This document shows, one piece after another, positions 22,943 through 35,594 of a DNA stretch of 64,000 nt. The stretch lies in assembly GCA_963691705.1 (NCBI GenBank), contig OY829546.1:9806001-9870000 (forward strand). Reading direction: 5' to 3'. Both the position numbers and the translations under genes were made by a program. The notes below the pieces were generated by a model that had not been told where the DNA came from, searched no databases, and saw nothing but the letters and a program-made list of their open reading frames with translations. The first letter of the stretch is position 1, and each line of letters starts with the position of its first letter. The DNA is from Viola odorata. Taxonomy: Eukaryota; Streptophyta; Magnoliopsida; Malpighiales; Violaceae.

Positions 22943-24115
22943 TAGGGTGTCAATCTGTTAAATTTGGGTGAATATGGGTATACTCTAAATAAGTATAATA
23001 TATCTATTTATTATCTATATAATTTTTTAAATGGGTATCTATACTCATTTATACTCATCCATTAACCCATTAAATCGTAAATATTTATAATTTTATAATT
23101 TTTTTAAATATATCTACATTTTTTTAACTAATTTTTAATTTCATCAAAATTTCAGAGATGTGTGGTTGCTAGTGCGGCGGTGGTGCGTTGGTGAGGAGGA
23201 GGTGTGTTGGTGTAGTGGTGGTATTGCATTACAGAAAGACTAGAGAGAAAATAATTTTTTTATTTTTACACATAAAAAAATGTATTAATGAAGCCCACTT
23301 TAGTCAATAGGTTAATTTTTGTAAAAAGATAAGGCATAGTAAAATAAGTAAAACCAGTCAGTATTTACTAATTTTATCAATTCTAAATTTTTTATAAAAA
23401 TGAGGTAACTATTCGAACAACATTAGAAAACTATATGTAGGCGAAGTAGATTATTGTTATTATTATTGTTTCGTTAACTACATATAATTAAATAAAAATA
23501 ATATTCATGGATTACATAATTTATTCCACCCTTTTAGTTCTAAAACTTATAGTAGTTAATTTTTTATAGTCTTTCTATGTAATAGTTATTTTTTTAAAAC
23601 AAAGTAAGAATTTGAAAAGAAAAAAAAAACAATTGAAGGAAAATGAAACAAATATAGTACATCCACTTTATTGAAGAATAGAAAAGAATATAATGAGAAA
23701 AAAATTAAAAAAAATTGTGAAAAAAAGTAAACTAGTTCTTTATAGTTTTAGGATTTGTTATATTTCTTGTCCACTTTATTGGAGTATTTGTTTGCAATAT
23801 TTTACTATTTTATTTAATTTGTAACTACTAGAAAAATTCAAATGTAAGTTTAAAAAAACTATATATAGGGTTTTTATAATTGTTATACGAGTCTGCTTTT
23901 GGTCTGGACAGACTCGTACGGAGTTGGGTCTCATTCGGTCGAGTTCTGACCTTGATCGGGTCGAGTTTGTCCCCACCCGACCCTATAAAATGAACCAAAT
24001 TTTTTAATCCCAATCTCATCTAAGGACTCGGGTTCTAGCCGGGTCCACGAGTCCCTGTGCTAGATTTCGGGTCCAGGGGTTGGGCCATCGGATCCTGAAA
24101 CTAATTGACACCCTA
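22943..24115. mobile_element. Decayed hAT-like element
   Basis: The left end TAGGGTGTCAAT (22943-22954) and the right end ATTGACACCCTA (24104-24115) are a perfect 12-bp inverted pair of hAT type, and the right side has GC-rich subterminal repeats (GGGTCGAG, GGGTTCTAGCCGGGTCC). The flanking 8-mers do not match (ATCATAAT and GAAATGAG). The two ends may therefore belong to different, nested elements. The interior is AT-rich without genes. Confidence 0.5.
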
Positions 24116-24297
24116 GAAATGAGTACGAGATTAATGAGCATACTCGTATCCAAACCGAATTAAACACACTTATTTTATTTTAAATGAATACCTACCTATC
24201 TTCACCTATTTAAAAATTATATTAACCTATTTAATATTTATATTCATTTAATTAATATAATTGGGTGTGAGTATATATGATTATAAGTTTATAAGAT

Positions 24298-25806
24298 AGG
24301 GAAATTAGAATTTTTGGTACCTGCACTCCATTTAAATAACTAATTTGGCACTTTTTTTTTTTTTTGCTTTTAAATAGCACCTGCACTAAAAAAAAGTCAC
24401 ATTTGGTATCTCTCGCTCACACCGTTAGTCTGGCACCGTTATCCGTCCTACGTAGCATGTTATGCTGGACGCCATGTCATAAGCTGCTGATGTGTCATGT
24501 CACGTAAACAACACGGACCAAAATTCACCATCTTTAAAAATTGAAGGACTAAAATTTATTTTTGTTTTTCTGTTTATTTTTCCAGAATTATTAAACTACA
24601 AAATCAACCCATTTCCTCCCAAATTTAGTCTATTAAACGGTAAAGATTAAACTCTTTTCCGTTAATCTTGTTAGAACAGGACTTGAATTGGGAAGATGAG
24701 GAGCTTTCCTCTCTGTTTGCCAGAGAAGAGGAAAAACCACTGTACAATACTTTACAAACCAACCCATCTCTAGCTCTGGCTCGTGGCGATGCTGTTGAGT
24801 GGATTCTTAAGGTCAATGCGCACTACTCCTTCACTGCTTTAACTGCAGTTTTGGCTGTGAATTTTCTCGACAGGTTCCTTTTCACTCTCCACCTCGAAAC
24901 AGATAAGCCATGGATGACTCAACTTGCAGCTGTGGCTTGTCTGTCTCTTGCGGCCAAAGTGGAGGAAACCCAAGTGCCCCTTCTCCTGGATCTTCAGGTA
25001 AATTAATCTCTCTCTTAATTTTCTTGGTTAAGTTTTGCGATTATTTTTCTGGGTCTGATATGCCTACAACGTGTTCGATTCTTTGCCTCTACCAGGTGGA
25101 GGATAGTAAATATGTGTTTGAGGCCAAAACAATCCAGAGAATGGAGATTCTTGTGCTCTCTGCTCTTAATTGGAGGATGAACCCACTTACTCCATTATCA
25201 TTTCTTGATTACATTACAAGAAGACTGGGCCTAAAGAACCATCTCTGCTAGGAATACCTCAAGAGATGTGAGCGCATTGTTCTCTCCATTATCTCAGGTA
25301 ATTAAGTTCCCAAAATAAGAAAAAGAATATATCTAAAATCAAAAAAATATATCTAAAATCAATTGGGTTTCTTGTTTTGTTTGCAATTACTAGCTGTATT
25401 TGTTGGTATTGAAAAGGTTTTGACTAGCTTTGCTTGTTTGTGTCTGGTGTTGAACGTGTTGTGTGCAGATTCCCAACATTTTGAATTATTAATGTAAATT
25501 AAATAAGTCTATCTCGTTTCTCGTCCTAAATGAATGTAATTTAATCTAGTCTAACAAAACAAGCAGAAAAACGAAAATAAATTTTAGTCCTTGAATTTTA
25601 AAAAATGGTGAAGTTTGATACCGAATGTTTATGTGGCATGACACATCAGGAGCTTATGATGTGGTGTCTGACGTGTCATGCCACGTAAGAAGGATAACCG
25701 TGCCAGACCAACGTGTGAGGTGACATTTGTTTTTAGTGTAGGTGATATTTTAAAAAAAAAAAAGTATCAAATCAGTAGGAGTGCAGTTGACAAATTATAA
25801 TTCCCC
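24298..25806. mobile_element. Pack-MULE with captured cyclin D3 exons, 9-bp TSD
   Basis: The ends form long inverted repeats of roughly 300 bp, starting about GGGAAATTAGAATTT on the left and GGGGAATTATAATTT on the right (inverted). Shared inner blocks include ATGTGTCATG and TGGCACCGTTATCC/TGGCACGGTTATCC. The flanks are TTATAAGAT (24289-24297) and TTATAACAT (25807-25815), an 8 of 9 match, as expected for a Mutator-type duplication. The interior is not transposase but part of a cyclin D gene on the plus strand. The element ends only about 136 bp upstream of the homoserine kinase start codon. Confidence 0.85.
24668..25297 (+). pseudogene. Captured CYCD3-type cyclin fragment
   Basis: Two exons with their intron are preserved. 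Exon 1 (to 24997, donor GT) encodes WEDEELSSLFAREEEKPLYN, ALARGDAVEWILKVNAHYSF, TALTAVLAVNFLDRFLF and [17 protein letters not shown], i.e. the cyclin box of D3-type cyclins. Exon 2 (25096-25297) encodes [20 protein letters not shown] and [15 protein letters not shown], followed by a stop where the family has Trp, then EYLKRCERIVLSII. The upstream N-terminal part, with the LXCXE motif, is missing and the fragment stops soon after the next acceptor (about 25469). It was acquired as genomic DNA and is not a working cyclin. D3 cyclins activate CDKA at G1/S. Confidence 0.9.
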
Positions 25807-25942
25807 TTATAACATACACTCAGATGAGCATAATCGTCCAAAAGAAAAGCATCTTTTTTCACTCAAAAGTTAGAAACCCAGCTTTCGTCTCCGCTTCCAA
25901 ACTAAACCAGAAACCAGTTTCTTCACTCTGGAGTAAGGATCC

Positions 25943-27061
25943 ATGGCCATCACTTGCCAATCTCCGTTCAAACCCATGCCGGTACCCAAAGCCGCACCGG
26001 ATTTTGTTTCTCCTTCTCCATTATCGCTCTCCATTCCCAAACAATCCCTCCTCCGCTGCAACACCTCCCTCACCACCGTCACCACCACCGAACCCCAACC
26101 CGTCTTCACCTCCGTCAGATCCTTCGCTCCCGCCACCGTTGCGAACCTTGGTCCTGGCTTCGATTTCTTGGGTTGCGCCGTCGATGGCCTCGGTGACTTC
26201 GTCTCCCTCACCGTCGACCCCGCCGTCCGCCCCGGCATGCTTTCAATCTCCGAAATTTCCGGCGCCAAACTCTCCAAGGATCCCCTTTGGAACTGCACCG
26301 GAATCGCCGCTATTGCCGCCATGAAGATGCTCAACATTCGTTCCATCGGCCTCTCACTATCCCTCGAAAAGGGCCTTCCGTTAGGGAGCGGACTTGGTTC
26401 CAGCGCCGCCAGTGCGGCTGCAGCCGTCGTTTGTGTCAACGAGATTTTCGGGAGGAAGCTACAAGTCAAAGATCTCGTTCTCGCCGGGTTGGAATCAGAA
26501 GCTAAAGTTTCTGGGTATCACGCCGATAACATAGCGCCGGCAATTATGGGTGGGTTTGTGTTGATCCGGAGCTACGACCCGCTGGAATTGATGACATTGA
26601 AGTTCCCAGCTGAGAAAGAGCTCATATTTGTGTTGGTAAGCCCAGAATTTGAGGCCCCCACAAAGAAGATGAGGGCGGCGTTGCCGACCGAGATCGGGAT
26701 GCCCCATCATGTGTGGAATTGCAGCCAAGCAGGGGCATTGGTGGCGTCTGTGTTGCAAGGTGATGTTGTGGGATTGGGGAAGGCTTTATCTTCTGATAAG
26801 ATTGTGGAGCCAAAAAGGGCACCTTTGATTCCAGGGATGGAAGGGGTAAAGAAGGCAGCTTTGGAGGCTGGGGCTTATGGATGCACAATCAGCGGCGCCG
26901 GGCCTACTGCGGTGGCTGTGGTGGATGATGAAGAGAAAGGGAAGGAGATTGGGGAGAGGATGGTGGAAGCTTTTCGGAGGGAAGGAAATTTGAAAGCAGT
27001 TGCTTCGGTGAATAGACTGGACAGAGTTGGCGCTAGGCTTGTTAGTAGTGTTCCTTGCTAG
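25943..27061 (+). CDS. HSK: Homoserine kinase, chloroplastic, 372 aa
   Basis: A single-exon GHMP-family kinase (EC 2.7.1.39) that phosphorylates homoserine to O-phosphohomoserine, the branch point to threonine and methionine in plastids. The first about 50 residues are Ser/Thr/Pro-rich and positively charged, like a transit peptide. The mature part begins near VFTSVRSFAPATVANLGPGF, with the substrate-side GHMP N-motif. The ATP-binding signature GLPLGSGLGSSAASAAAA lies at about residues 143-160. ESEAKVSGYHADNIAPAIMG and the C-terminal glycine-rich CTISGAGPTAVAVV are both conserved. Length fits plant HSK (about 370). The start ATG has a good context (CCATGG). A Pack-MULE ends 136 bp upstream and probably lies in the promoter. 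No damage is seen. Confidence 0.95.
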   Translation: MAITCQSPFKPMPVPKAAPDFVSPSPLSLSIPKQSLLRCNTSLTTVTTTEPQPVFTSVRSFAPATVANLGPGFDFLGCAVDGLGDFVSLTVDPAVRPGMLSISEISGAKLSKDPLWNCTGIAAIAAMKMLNIRSIGLSLSLEKGLPLGSGLGSSAASAAAAVVCVNEIFGRKLQVKDLVLAGLESEAKVSGYHADNIAPAIMGGFVLIRSYDPLELMTLKFPAEKELIFVLVSPEFEAPTKKMRAALPTEIGMPHHVWNCSQAGALVASVLQGDVVGLGKALSSDKIVEPKRAPLIPGMEGVKKAALEAGAYGCTISGAGPTAVAVVDDEEKGKEIGERMVEAFRREGNLKAVASVNRLDRVGARLVSSVPC

Positions 27062-30000
27062 CTTCACTTTTGAATTTATCTATCATGTACTGCCAAATAA
27101 AGTTTGTAATGGATTTATGCAATTTAGAAGTAGCTTTTTGTTACTTGATTAATTTTGTTCCATAAACAAGATCCATGCTAGAGAGCTTTATAAAACAACA
27201 TAAAATTTGTTGCTTTATTACTGCAAACTTGCCCTAGCTGTTGTTGAGGTGAGCTTATCTAGTACTGCAATAGTGAGCTGACTGGTCAGCTAAACCAAAT
27301 TAAGGGATGCAGGATTTGGTCCTTTTAACTGTGCCAATATGCTTATCTACTTCGGGATTTAGTTTACCATGTCATTCTATTTGAATCTGACCATGAGGCA
27401 TCTGAATGATACTAGTTTCTTGCTTAGTCTCTTTTAGGTGATGAGCATATGCTTCCACCAGCTGACATTGTCATTGCGGGTTAATGCCAAAAGTTCCACC
27501 ATTGAAACAATCCAAAAGAATTTGAGGTCTGTTTGAAGTATGCACCCTTCCAGTTCTTAGCGTACTAGTAGTTTCGAAAAAGTCTTGTACAGTTTTTCTG
27601 TTGCTCCTTTCCGTTCTCCGCCAGGTTTCTCACTTAATTTCCTTTTGATAAGGGAAGAAATACTGCCGTGCAAAGAAGTTTGTGGGATGTGCCCTTCTTA
27701 GATTCCGCACTTATTACAGCCACCGATACGTGAATCAAAGAAGGCTCAAGGAGGAGAGTAGAGCACGAGGACATGCTGGTGGACAGCAGGCTCCCCTTGC
27801 CTTGTCTTGTAGGAGAACGTAAGTGAAATTGTGGTCTTAATTTTGTGCTTCAATTAAAAGGTGTGGCATTGGCATACTGGCTTGTTATATTTCCACGATT
27901 ACTTTTCACTTCCGTTACCTCTCTTATTCTGCAACTTCATTCCCAAAGCTTAAGCTGTTGTATCTTATTAAAAGGAAAGATATGATTCATGGAATTGCAT
28001 GTCCTCATTGTTATTGACAGACAAGAAGATATCCTTTTTCCTACCTTAGCATGAAATTGAACATTGTTGTTTACAGACAGTTCTCAAAATCTGGTAAGTT
28101 TCCACTATACTTAAAGCAGGGACTCATTGTTATGGGAGTTGTAGAAACTCCTTTGTGTTCTGCCCTTGTAGCTTGTAGAGGTTTGTTATACCATTTCTGT
28201 ATTGTGATTATATTGGCATAAAGAATAGGATATAGGCTCCCTTCCGTTGGTTTTGGCTTTATGGTCCAGACTCGTGAGCTGCTCTCAAGCGCTTTAACCC
28301 CTCAGCTGTGGTAGGCCTGCTAGCTCTTGCATCTTGAACTTAGCCAGTTGCGAGATCTGGGAAACTTTTCTAAACCTTGTACTGTGTGCTCAACCTAATG
28401 GCAGGATCAAGAATCTCTTGAAGGTTGTACAAATCGTTCGCACTTATTTTATTCGTTGGCATCCTGACATCTCTTACAATATCTCCCATTTTCTATCCCA
28501 GCTCTGTGAATTATTAGGTCCAACATTACCACTCGAACGGATAAAAGATTATAGTAGAATCTTGTATGAACTCTTGAGCTCTTTGACTATAATGCATTAC
28601 TTTGGTAGAATCTTCAATTAGCTAATCCAGAAACATTGGACAGGTTCTTTACATTATCTGCAGAGATTCTGCACCATACTTGCACCATTTTCATCACATT
28701 AGCACCTTTCAATGGTTGAAATATTGGAACCAACCAATTTTGAAGTTGGGGTGTGATTAGTCTAGCTGTGCAAAGTGCGAACCAAGGTGTGATTTGGAGC
28801 ATTACTGTATAGACCGATCTGGTCCTGGGAACACAGCACTAGGGGCCATTTTCGTTTTTTACTTTTGTACAACATGTAGATAGGTCGTAGGTAGGTAGAA
28901 CTAGGACTCCTTTCCTTTGTTTCTTTATCAATATCAATAAATGAAGCAAAAGCATGTTGGTTCTGCTCAATGTTAATTTCCCCGACAAAGGAGTTTTTTC
29001 ATTTGAAGTTAATTGAATGTTTTTCAGAGACTGTATACTGTATAGACCTTTATTGTGAACGAACTAATAATCGAGCAAAGGCTTCTTTTCTTTTGTGCCA
29101 TATAAGTTAGAAAATTCGAACTCGAAACCTAACCACCTCTACATATGGACTGAGCGACGAGTAGAATGAGCCATTTGTGAAATAATTTTTTCCTCTTCTT
29201 TTCCTTCCTAATAATAACTATTTAATCTTCCATTTTATATGCAAACAGAAGTACACTTTCACCATGCAGATAGTTAGTTCCCAGCAGACTTGCATGCAAA
29301 TTGCAAACACTCGTTATTACCATTCAATGCCATTATGCCATATACCAACTTCTCCACTTCTCCTCCTTTAAAAAGGATGATAAAATAATAATAATAATAG
29401 TTTTATTGGTACAAGAGTGATAATGCTTTTTTGAATGCATTGGTTGAAGTGATAATGCTTCTGCATATATACATGAAGCAGTAAGTTGTGCAGGCATATT
29501 GCAGCATTTTATCAGATAGCTGGTCTGTCAGCATGAAATCTAACAGAGAACCTTTCTTTTCTCCTTCATGTCATATGGAAACAAAGATGGGACTTGGTAT
29601 TGGTAAGGGGAATTCCATGCCACAAGAAGTTATAAGTTTTACTGTACTTCTTGTGAAAATCTAAGAAAGAATAAGATCTTCAGGGCCCTTTTTTCCTATT
29701 TGGCATCATAACCACAAATCAGAATTAAAATAAGGGAAAAGGGTTTAGCTAATGACAGTCTAATAATGCTGTCCTTGCCCTTGGCCATGCCTTATTAAGT
29801 TATTAGTTTACTGTCCAATCTCCAATGTTTTGGAAGTGAGGAAAAGACTATTCCACTATACTAATATGCAGATGGCTGTTATTCATGTCCTATATTGAAA
29901 ATATGCTATCAGCATTCATACCGATCCCGTACGAGCATGATTAATCGTGAGCTAATAAGCTAAACGAAAAGGGAAAGGTAAGTAGTGAAAAGAAGAGAGA

Positions 30001-31046
30001 ACATGATTTGAAATAAAGGGTTTGGAAGGCAACTTTATAGAGAGAGTATAGTACAGAGAGGAAAAGAATGTTTTTTTCCACATAGATTTCATGCAATTTG
30101 TTTTATCTGCTGTTCTCTGTGACATCCATCCACAAACTCAATCTATCAATCATCAAATGCTTTATTTATTCCCTCATTCTCTTTGAGAATAGAGCAAAGC
30201 CAAACAAAGCAAAAAGCACTAAAACCACAGACACACTTCCCAATTCCCTCCTCCCTTCAAACAGACAGCCAGTCCTCAGTCCTCTCTTCTTTTCCCTTTC
30301 CCTCCTCACCTCCTCGTAATTGGAGGCTCACCTTTCCTTTCCTTTCCTTTCCTTTCTCTTCTTTTCTCTCCTCTTTCCTCTTTCTTTTCGCTTTTCTCTT
30401 TCATTTTCTTTTTCTTTTTCTTTTCCCATCATCGAGTTTTGAGTTTATATTCTTCTTTCCTACATACCATCTCTTTATTAATATTAGTATTAATATCAAA
30501 AAACACAAAGTGATTATTGTTCCATTCCTAAGTCCTTAAAGCTATTATTACCTTGCAAAGTGTAAATATATTTTTTATAGCTCCAACAATATAGAGAGGA
30601 GATCATCTGCTTTCCCTTTCTCTCTTTCTTTATTTATCCATTCCCATTTACCTTTATATGATGAGAAGAGAGGCAAAGAAAGTTGCATCACATGCAAACC
30701 ACTTTCACACACTCAGACTGACCTATGACCAAAATTTTGCCTCACTAACAAGAAAAGCATAAATTTACTTAATATCTAAACATCACCACTTTGCAACAAG
30801 AATATAAACCTCAAGTGAGGTGGGCAGAGAGCTACTCCCTCTCCCCATAATATTCTTGTGTCTTGTCTTGATATAGTTTCCCATACTTCCACTTACTCTC
30901 TTTCACTGTCTAAATCAAGAACCCAGGAAGCCAAATCATCCAAAACTCTAGTTTTCCTTCATAGATATAGATAAAGATAAGAACTTTCAGTTATATCATC
31001 ATAGCTTTTAAAAGAGTGCATTTGATTCAAAAACAGCAGAAGAATC
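27062..31046. other. Intergenic region between HSK and SMXL3
   Basis: The HSK 3' UTR probably occupies the first 150-200 bp. Around 27655-27830 there is an open plus-strand stretch (YCRAKKFVGCALLRFRTYY...) ending at TAA that I do not recognise. The 28840-28950 stretch looks like a transcript end, with AATAAA at about 28937. This might be a non-coding or decayed gene. From about 30240 to 30450 the DNA is strongly C/T-rich, including a TTTCC array at 30331-30356, probably in the SMXL3 promoter or leader. No other gene is supported. Confidence 0.4.
30331..30356. repeat. TTTCC/CCTTT pentanucleotide microsatellite
   Basis: Five consecutive CCTTT units within a longer pyrimidine tract about 700 bp upstream of the SMXL3 start codon. 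Confidence 0.8.
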
Positions 31047-33826
31047 ATGAGAGCAGGAGTTTGTAGTGTGCAGCAAGCACTTACTGCTGATGCTGCAAAT
31101 GTCGTGAAACAAGCAATTAACCTTGCGAGGCGGCGCGGCCATGCTCAAGTCACACCCCTCCATGTAGCAAGCACTATGCTTGCAACATCCTCTGGTCTTC
31201 TTAGAATGGCTTGTCTTCAAGCTCATTCTCATCCCCTCCAATGCAAGGCCTTGGAGCTTTGCTTCAATGTCGCGTTAAATCGCCTTCCAACTTCAACCTC
31301 TAGCGCCCTATTAGGTCCTCACTCATCTTACCCTTCCCTGTCAAACGCCTTGGTTGCTGCTTTTAAGCGAGCTCAGGCACACCAGCGCCGCGGTTCCATT
31401 GAGAACCAGCAGCAGCCCATTTTAGCTTTGAAGATTGAGATTGAACAGCTCATAATATCTATCCTAGATGATCCCAGTGTCAGTAGAGTCATGAGGGAAG
31501 CTGGTTTCTCTAGTACCCAAGTTAAAAACAGAGTAGAACAAGCTGTTTCTTTAGAGGTTTGTTCTCAAAGTTCTATTACTGTGACTAGCAAATCTAAAGA
31601 AAGCATCAAACCTCAAGTTCTTGGTTTTAGTTCACCTCAATCTCTACCATTTAGCCAGTTCGGAATTGCGCTTAGCAAGCCAGTACTAGAACATACCAGG
31701 AATGATGATGTAGTGAGTGTTTTTACCACATTAGTGACCAAAAAGAGAAACACTGTCATTACAGGTGAGTGTCTGGCGACAGCTGAGAATGTCGTTCGAG
31801 GAGTCATGGATAAGTTCGAGAGGGGTGATGTGCCTGGTGAGTTAAGGACTGTGAGGTTCATTAGCCTTCCTCTCTTCTCTTTAAGACATCTTTCAAAGGA
31901 GAAGATTGAGCAGAAGATAGTTGAGCTTAGGTATACTGTAAAGAGCTATATGAGTAATGGGGTTGTTTTGTACTTGGGTGATCTGAGATGGGTTGCTGAG
32001 TTTTGGTCAAACTATGGTGAGCATAAGAGAAGCTACTACTGCTCTGTGGAGCACATAATCATGGAGATCAAAAGACTAGTTCGAGGATTCGGTGAAACCG
32101 GGAAACTGTGGCTCATGGGAATTGCAACTTTCCAAACTTACATGAAGTGTAAAGTGAGCAGTCCTTCTCTAGAAACCATCTGGGAACTCTATCCTGTAAC
32201 AATTCCAGTTGGGAGCCTGACCCTAAGTCTTAATCTTGAAAGGTAACCTCTTGTAAATGAAGATTACTTTTGACTTCCTTTACTTGTTATACTTCCACAC
32301 CAAAATACTAATTATGCTGTTGCCTTACTCTCGCTCAGTGATCCACAGTCACAGTCCAGAAACAAAGCATCTATCTACGGGTCCAGTTGGCCACTGCTCG
32401 ATTCTGACGGCGACAACCACTTGCCTTGCTACACAGATTTCTCAGTCAAATTCAACAGAGCATCTCAAACCATTGAGGGGAGTATTCGAAACAAGGAGAA
32501 TACTACCGGCATTGCGATTTCCACCAGTTCAAGCTTGCCTCTGTGGCTCCAACAGTACAAGGAAGATGCTCGAAGGAAGAATATCGACAATAAGGTATTA
32601 GTTTTGTCTGAGTTTGGTATAGGTATTAGTCTTGTCTGAGTTTGGTATTTAAATCTTACCAAGATTAAGACGACTTTTTCAAATTGACTGACATTCCTCT
32701 TCATCCTTGGTGTGTCTTACAGCAAGAATATATCAGTGTTAGTGAACTGTGCAAGAAGGGGAACTCATTCGGTGGCTCAGCAAACAAACAGACTCATTAT
32801 CCAGAGAAAATGATCAAATTTGCTTCATCTCCTCCTTCACCAATTTCAATCTCTTCACACGAGCACAATACCAACCTACATCAGACACAAATGAGCTGGC
32901 CAGTCATTTTTGAACAAAAAAACCTTCCAAAAGAGCACCGGATTTGGATATCTGAAAGTGTCAATGAAGGCTACGAAAGCAGCCTAAGAAATGTTCTGAA
33001 ACCGGACCTTTTATCAAATCCTAATTCTAGTCCAAATTCAGCTTCTTCAAGTGAGGCAATGGATGACATGGAAGGCTTAGAAAGTTTCAAGGAACTGAAT
33101 GATGACAACTTGAAGATTCTGTGTAGTAGCTTGGAGAAAAAGGTTCCATGGCAAAAGGATATTATTCCTGAAATTGCAACTACTATCCTCGAGTGCAGGT
33201 CAGGAATGAGAAAACGGAAGAGGAAGTTGAGCGACATAGAAGAGAAAGCAGAAACTTGGCTATTCTTCTTGGGTGGTGATTTTCAAGGGAAAGAGAAGAT
33301 TTCTAGGGAGCTAGCTCGACTTGTTTTCGGCTCTCAAAGCAACTTTGTTTCAATTGGTCTAAGCAATTTCTCCTCACCAAGAGCTGATTCAACTGAATAC
33401 AAAAACAAGAGGCCAAGGGACGAGTTCGGATGCAGTTATTTTGAGAGATTTAGCCTGGCATTGAATGAGAATCCTCATCGCGTGTTCTACGTGGAGGATG
33501 TGGAGCAAATTGATCATTGTTCTCAAATGAGTATCAAGCAAGCAATCGAGAGCGGAGAAGTAACACTTCCTGGTGGCGAAAATGTTCCTCTTAAGGATGC
33601 CATTATCATTTTCAGTTCTGAAAGTTTCAGTTCAGTGTCAAGAGCCTCCTCACCAATGAGAAGGCTAAAAACTGGTGGGAACAAAGTGAAGAACGAGGAC
33701 GGATTGGAGGAGAAAAACCATGTCTCACTCGACCTGAATATCGCCATTGAAGGTGATAACGAAGATGAAAATGGAATCCCAGAATCTGTGGATAAGCAAA
33801 TTATTTTCAAAATTCAGGAACTGTAG
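31047..33826 (+). CDS. SMXL3: SMAX1-LIKE 3 type protein (SMXL3), 3 exons, 851 aa
   Basis: Exons 31047-32242, 32339-32594 and 32723-33826 join in phase with GT-AG introns (96 and 128 bp). The N-terminus MRAGVCSVQQALTADAANVV with RRRGHAQVTPLHVASTMLA is the double Clp-N domain of SMXL proteins, closest to SMXL3 in my memory of the family. ALVAAFKRAQAHQRRGSIE follows. The C-terminal ATPase-like domain (about residue 655 on) lacks a Walker A motif: FLGGDFQGKEKISRELARLV. The RGKT degron of D53/SMXL6-8 is replaced by RPRDEF. An EAR motif LDLN lies at about residue 820, so it should recruit TOPLESS co-repressors. SMXL3/4/5 promote phloem formation and are not degraded by strigolactone/karrikin signalling. 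The three-exon structure suits the family. Confidence 0.93.
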
Positions 33827-35594
33827 TAGAGGTGGTGGGGTATATCTGATAGATCTTTAGAAGTGTAATTTTTTTGTTTTTTTTTGTTCTCTTTTCATGT
33901 TAGTTTTTGGTTTTCTTTTGTTGGATTTAGAGGGGGGGAGGAAAGGAGATTAAACTAACAGGGGTAAACAAAAGGTTTCTAATCTTTTTTATATGGAGGG
34001 AAGGTGTGTATATTTATGTAATATTTATCTTGCAGTTACATGTAATAGATTGGTGCATTTCTGTTTGGGGTTTTACTTTGAGATTTCTGTCTTCCAATTT
34101 GTACTATATGATCTCTTAGCAAGCAATTTAGACCATGAACTCATGAAGGGGAACAATGATTAAAAATCCTAGTCAGAAGCAACTGCACTAAAAAGTTATC
34201 GGAGCAGAAAGTAATGAATATATAAACTTTTGAAAAAGACATTTCCTTTTCCTTCTCAGATTAACAAGCAAACTCAAGATCAGTTCTTGAGCTGCAACAC
34301 ATTGGTTAATAGAGTAAATGGCATACGCATCATCGAACTCGATCCTATCCTATACGGGTGACTGTGACTGTGACTGTGACTGTGACTGTGATTTGTGAAT
34401 GATTAGATGACTTGTTTATTAGGAGAAAGAAACATTTACTTAACAATAAAGGCACCCAACTTGTGTCAATTTCTTGTCAGTGAGCAGTAGATAGATAGAA
34501 CAAATCCAAAACTTTGTATCTACTGTTTTTCTAATCGAAACTTAAATGCACTTAAACCACATAGAAGACTAGGCAGTCGATTTTAGACACGTATTTTTAG
34601 AGTTGGGTTCCACCATGTTCAAACGAGATTATTCTCCTATCGAAAGAACAGAGATTTGTAATCGTTCACTTCAAAAGAACTGAAGATGTGATTCCTAACT
34701 TGAGGATTATGCAAAGGAAATGCTGCTTTTGAAGGAAATCAGGAAAAAAAAATGTCCATAATGAATTAAAAACTAAATACTTCCTTCATTAGTGGACAAA
34801 TGTGATGCTCACTGTTGTTTCTTATCATTTTGTTTTTGAAAAGTATAAGGAGGGAAATGATGAGAAAACCAAAAAGAGGGATCAGCATACAAACAAGAAG
34901 CATCTAATCTTTAAACCATAAAGAAGTTTTTTACTTTAGAATCAGAAAAGGAAGATCATCTTTATGACTTTAATAAACTTGGAGTTTTACCATAATGTAG
35001 AACATGTTGTTTCAATAATTTGCAACTACTTTAATTAATATCATCATTTTTGTAATCTACCTGAAGTACAAATATGGGTCCTCCACAGCTCCCTAACCTT
35101 TCAAATATTTTACTTTTTGCTCCCTATTCTTTGTATTTGTCTCCTTTTACCCTCCTCTTTTTTAAAAAAATCTACCTAAGCCCCCCTCTGCAGCTGCTAA
35201 CTGCAGTAATTGTCTAGCCACTTACTACTAACTCCATCAGATCATTTTATTTTTTGATGAATGGTCCTTAGCTAGCCAGTATATCAGGTGATATAGGGCA
35301 CATAAAGTGGTGGAAATAGATTAGGTCTAGGTTTGCTTCAAGCTAATCAAAGGAAAGAAGAATATGTTACAACAAACTTTCAGAAAGCTCCATACCTTCC
35401 CCTACATATAAGAAACCAATGGAACGATCTCTCTATCTGCTAAATACCTTCCCTCATGATTTTACCTAAAGTGATGACCTGGAATGATTAAGATTCCACA
35501 GAAAGCAGTGTTACACCTGCCTTTCATTTCAGTATTTGTTTACCCTTTAAACCAAGAAAGCCATAACTTGTCCCTAAATGTGTAACTCACAGCC
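33827..35594. other. Intergenic, SMXL3 3' flank
   Basis: Contains the likely SMXL3 3' UTR (to about 34060) and a GTGACT hexanucleotide repeat at 34358-34391 (over five units). No gene is supported. Confidence 0.6.
34358..34391. repeat. GTGACT hexanucleotide microsatellite
   Basis: More than five uninterrupted GTGACT units, about 530 bp downstream of the SMXL3 stop codon. Confidence 0.9.

Noticed and set aside
22943..24115. Single clean hAT element
   Set aside because: The 12-bp ends match but the flanking 8-mers do not; only a decayed or nested element can be supported.
25824..27067. Other-frame open reading frames over homoserine kinase
   Set aside because: GC-rich shadows of the HSK coding region; the HSK frame has the GHMP motifs.
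30098..30539. Plus-strand open frames with Phe/Leu/Ser runs
   Set aside because: Low-complexity translation of the C/T-rich tract upstream of SMXL3; no domain and likely leader or promoter.
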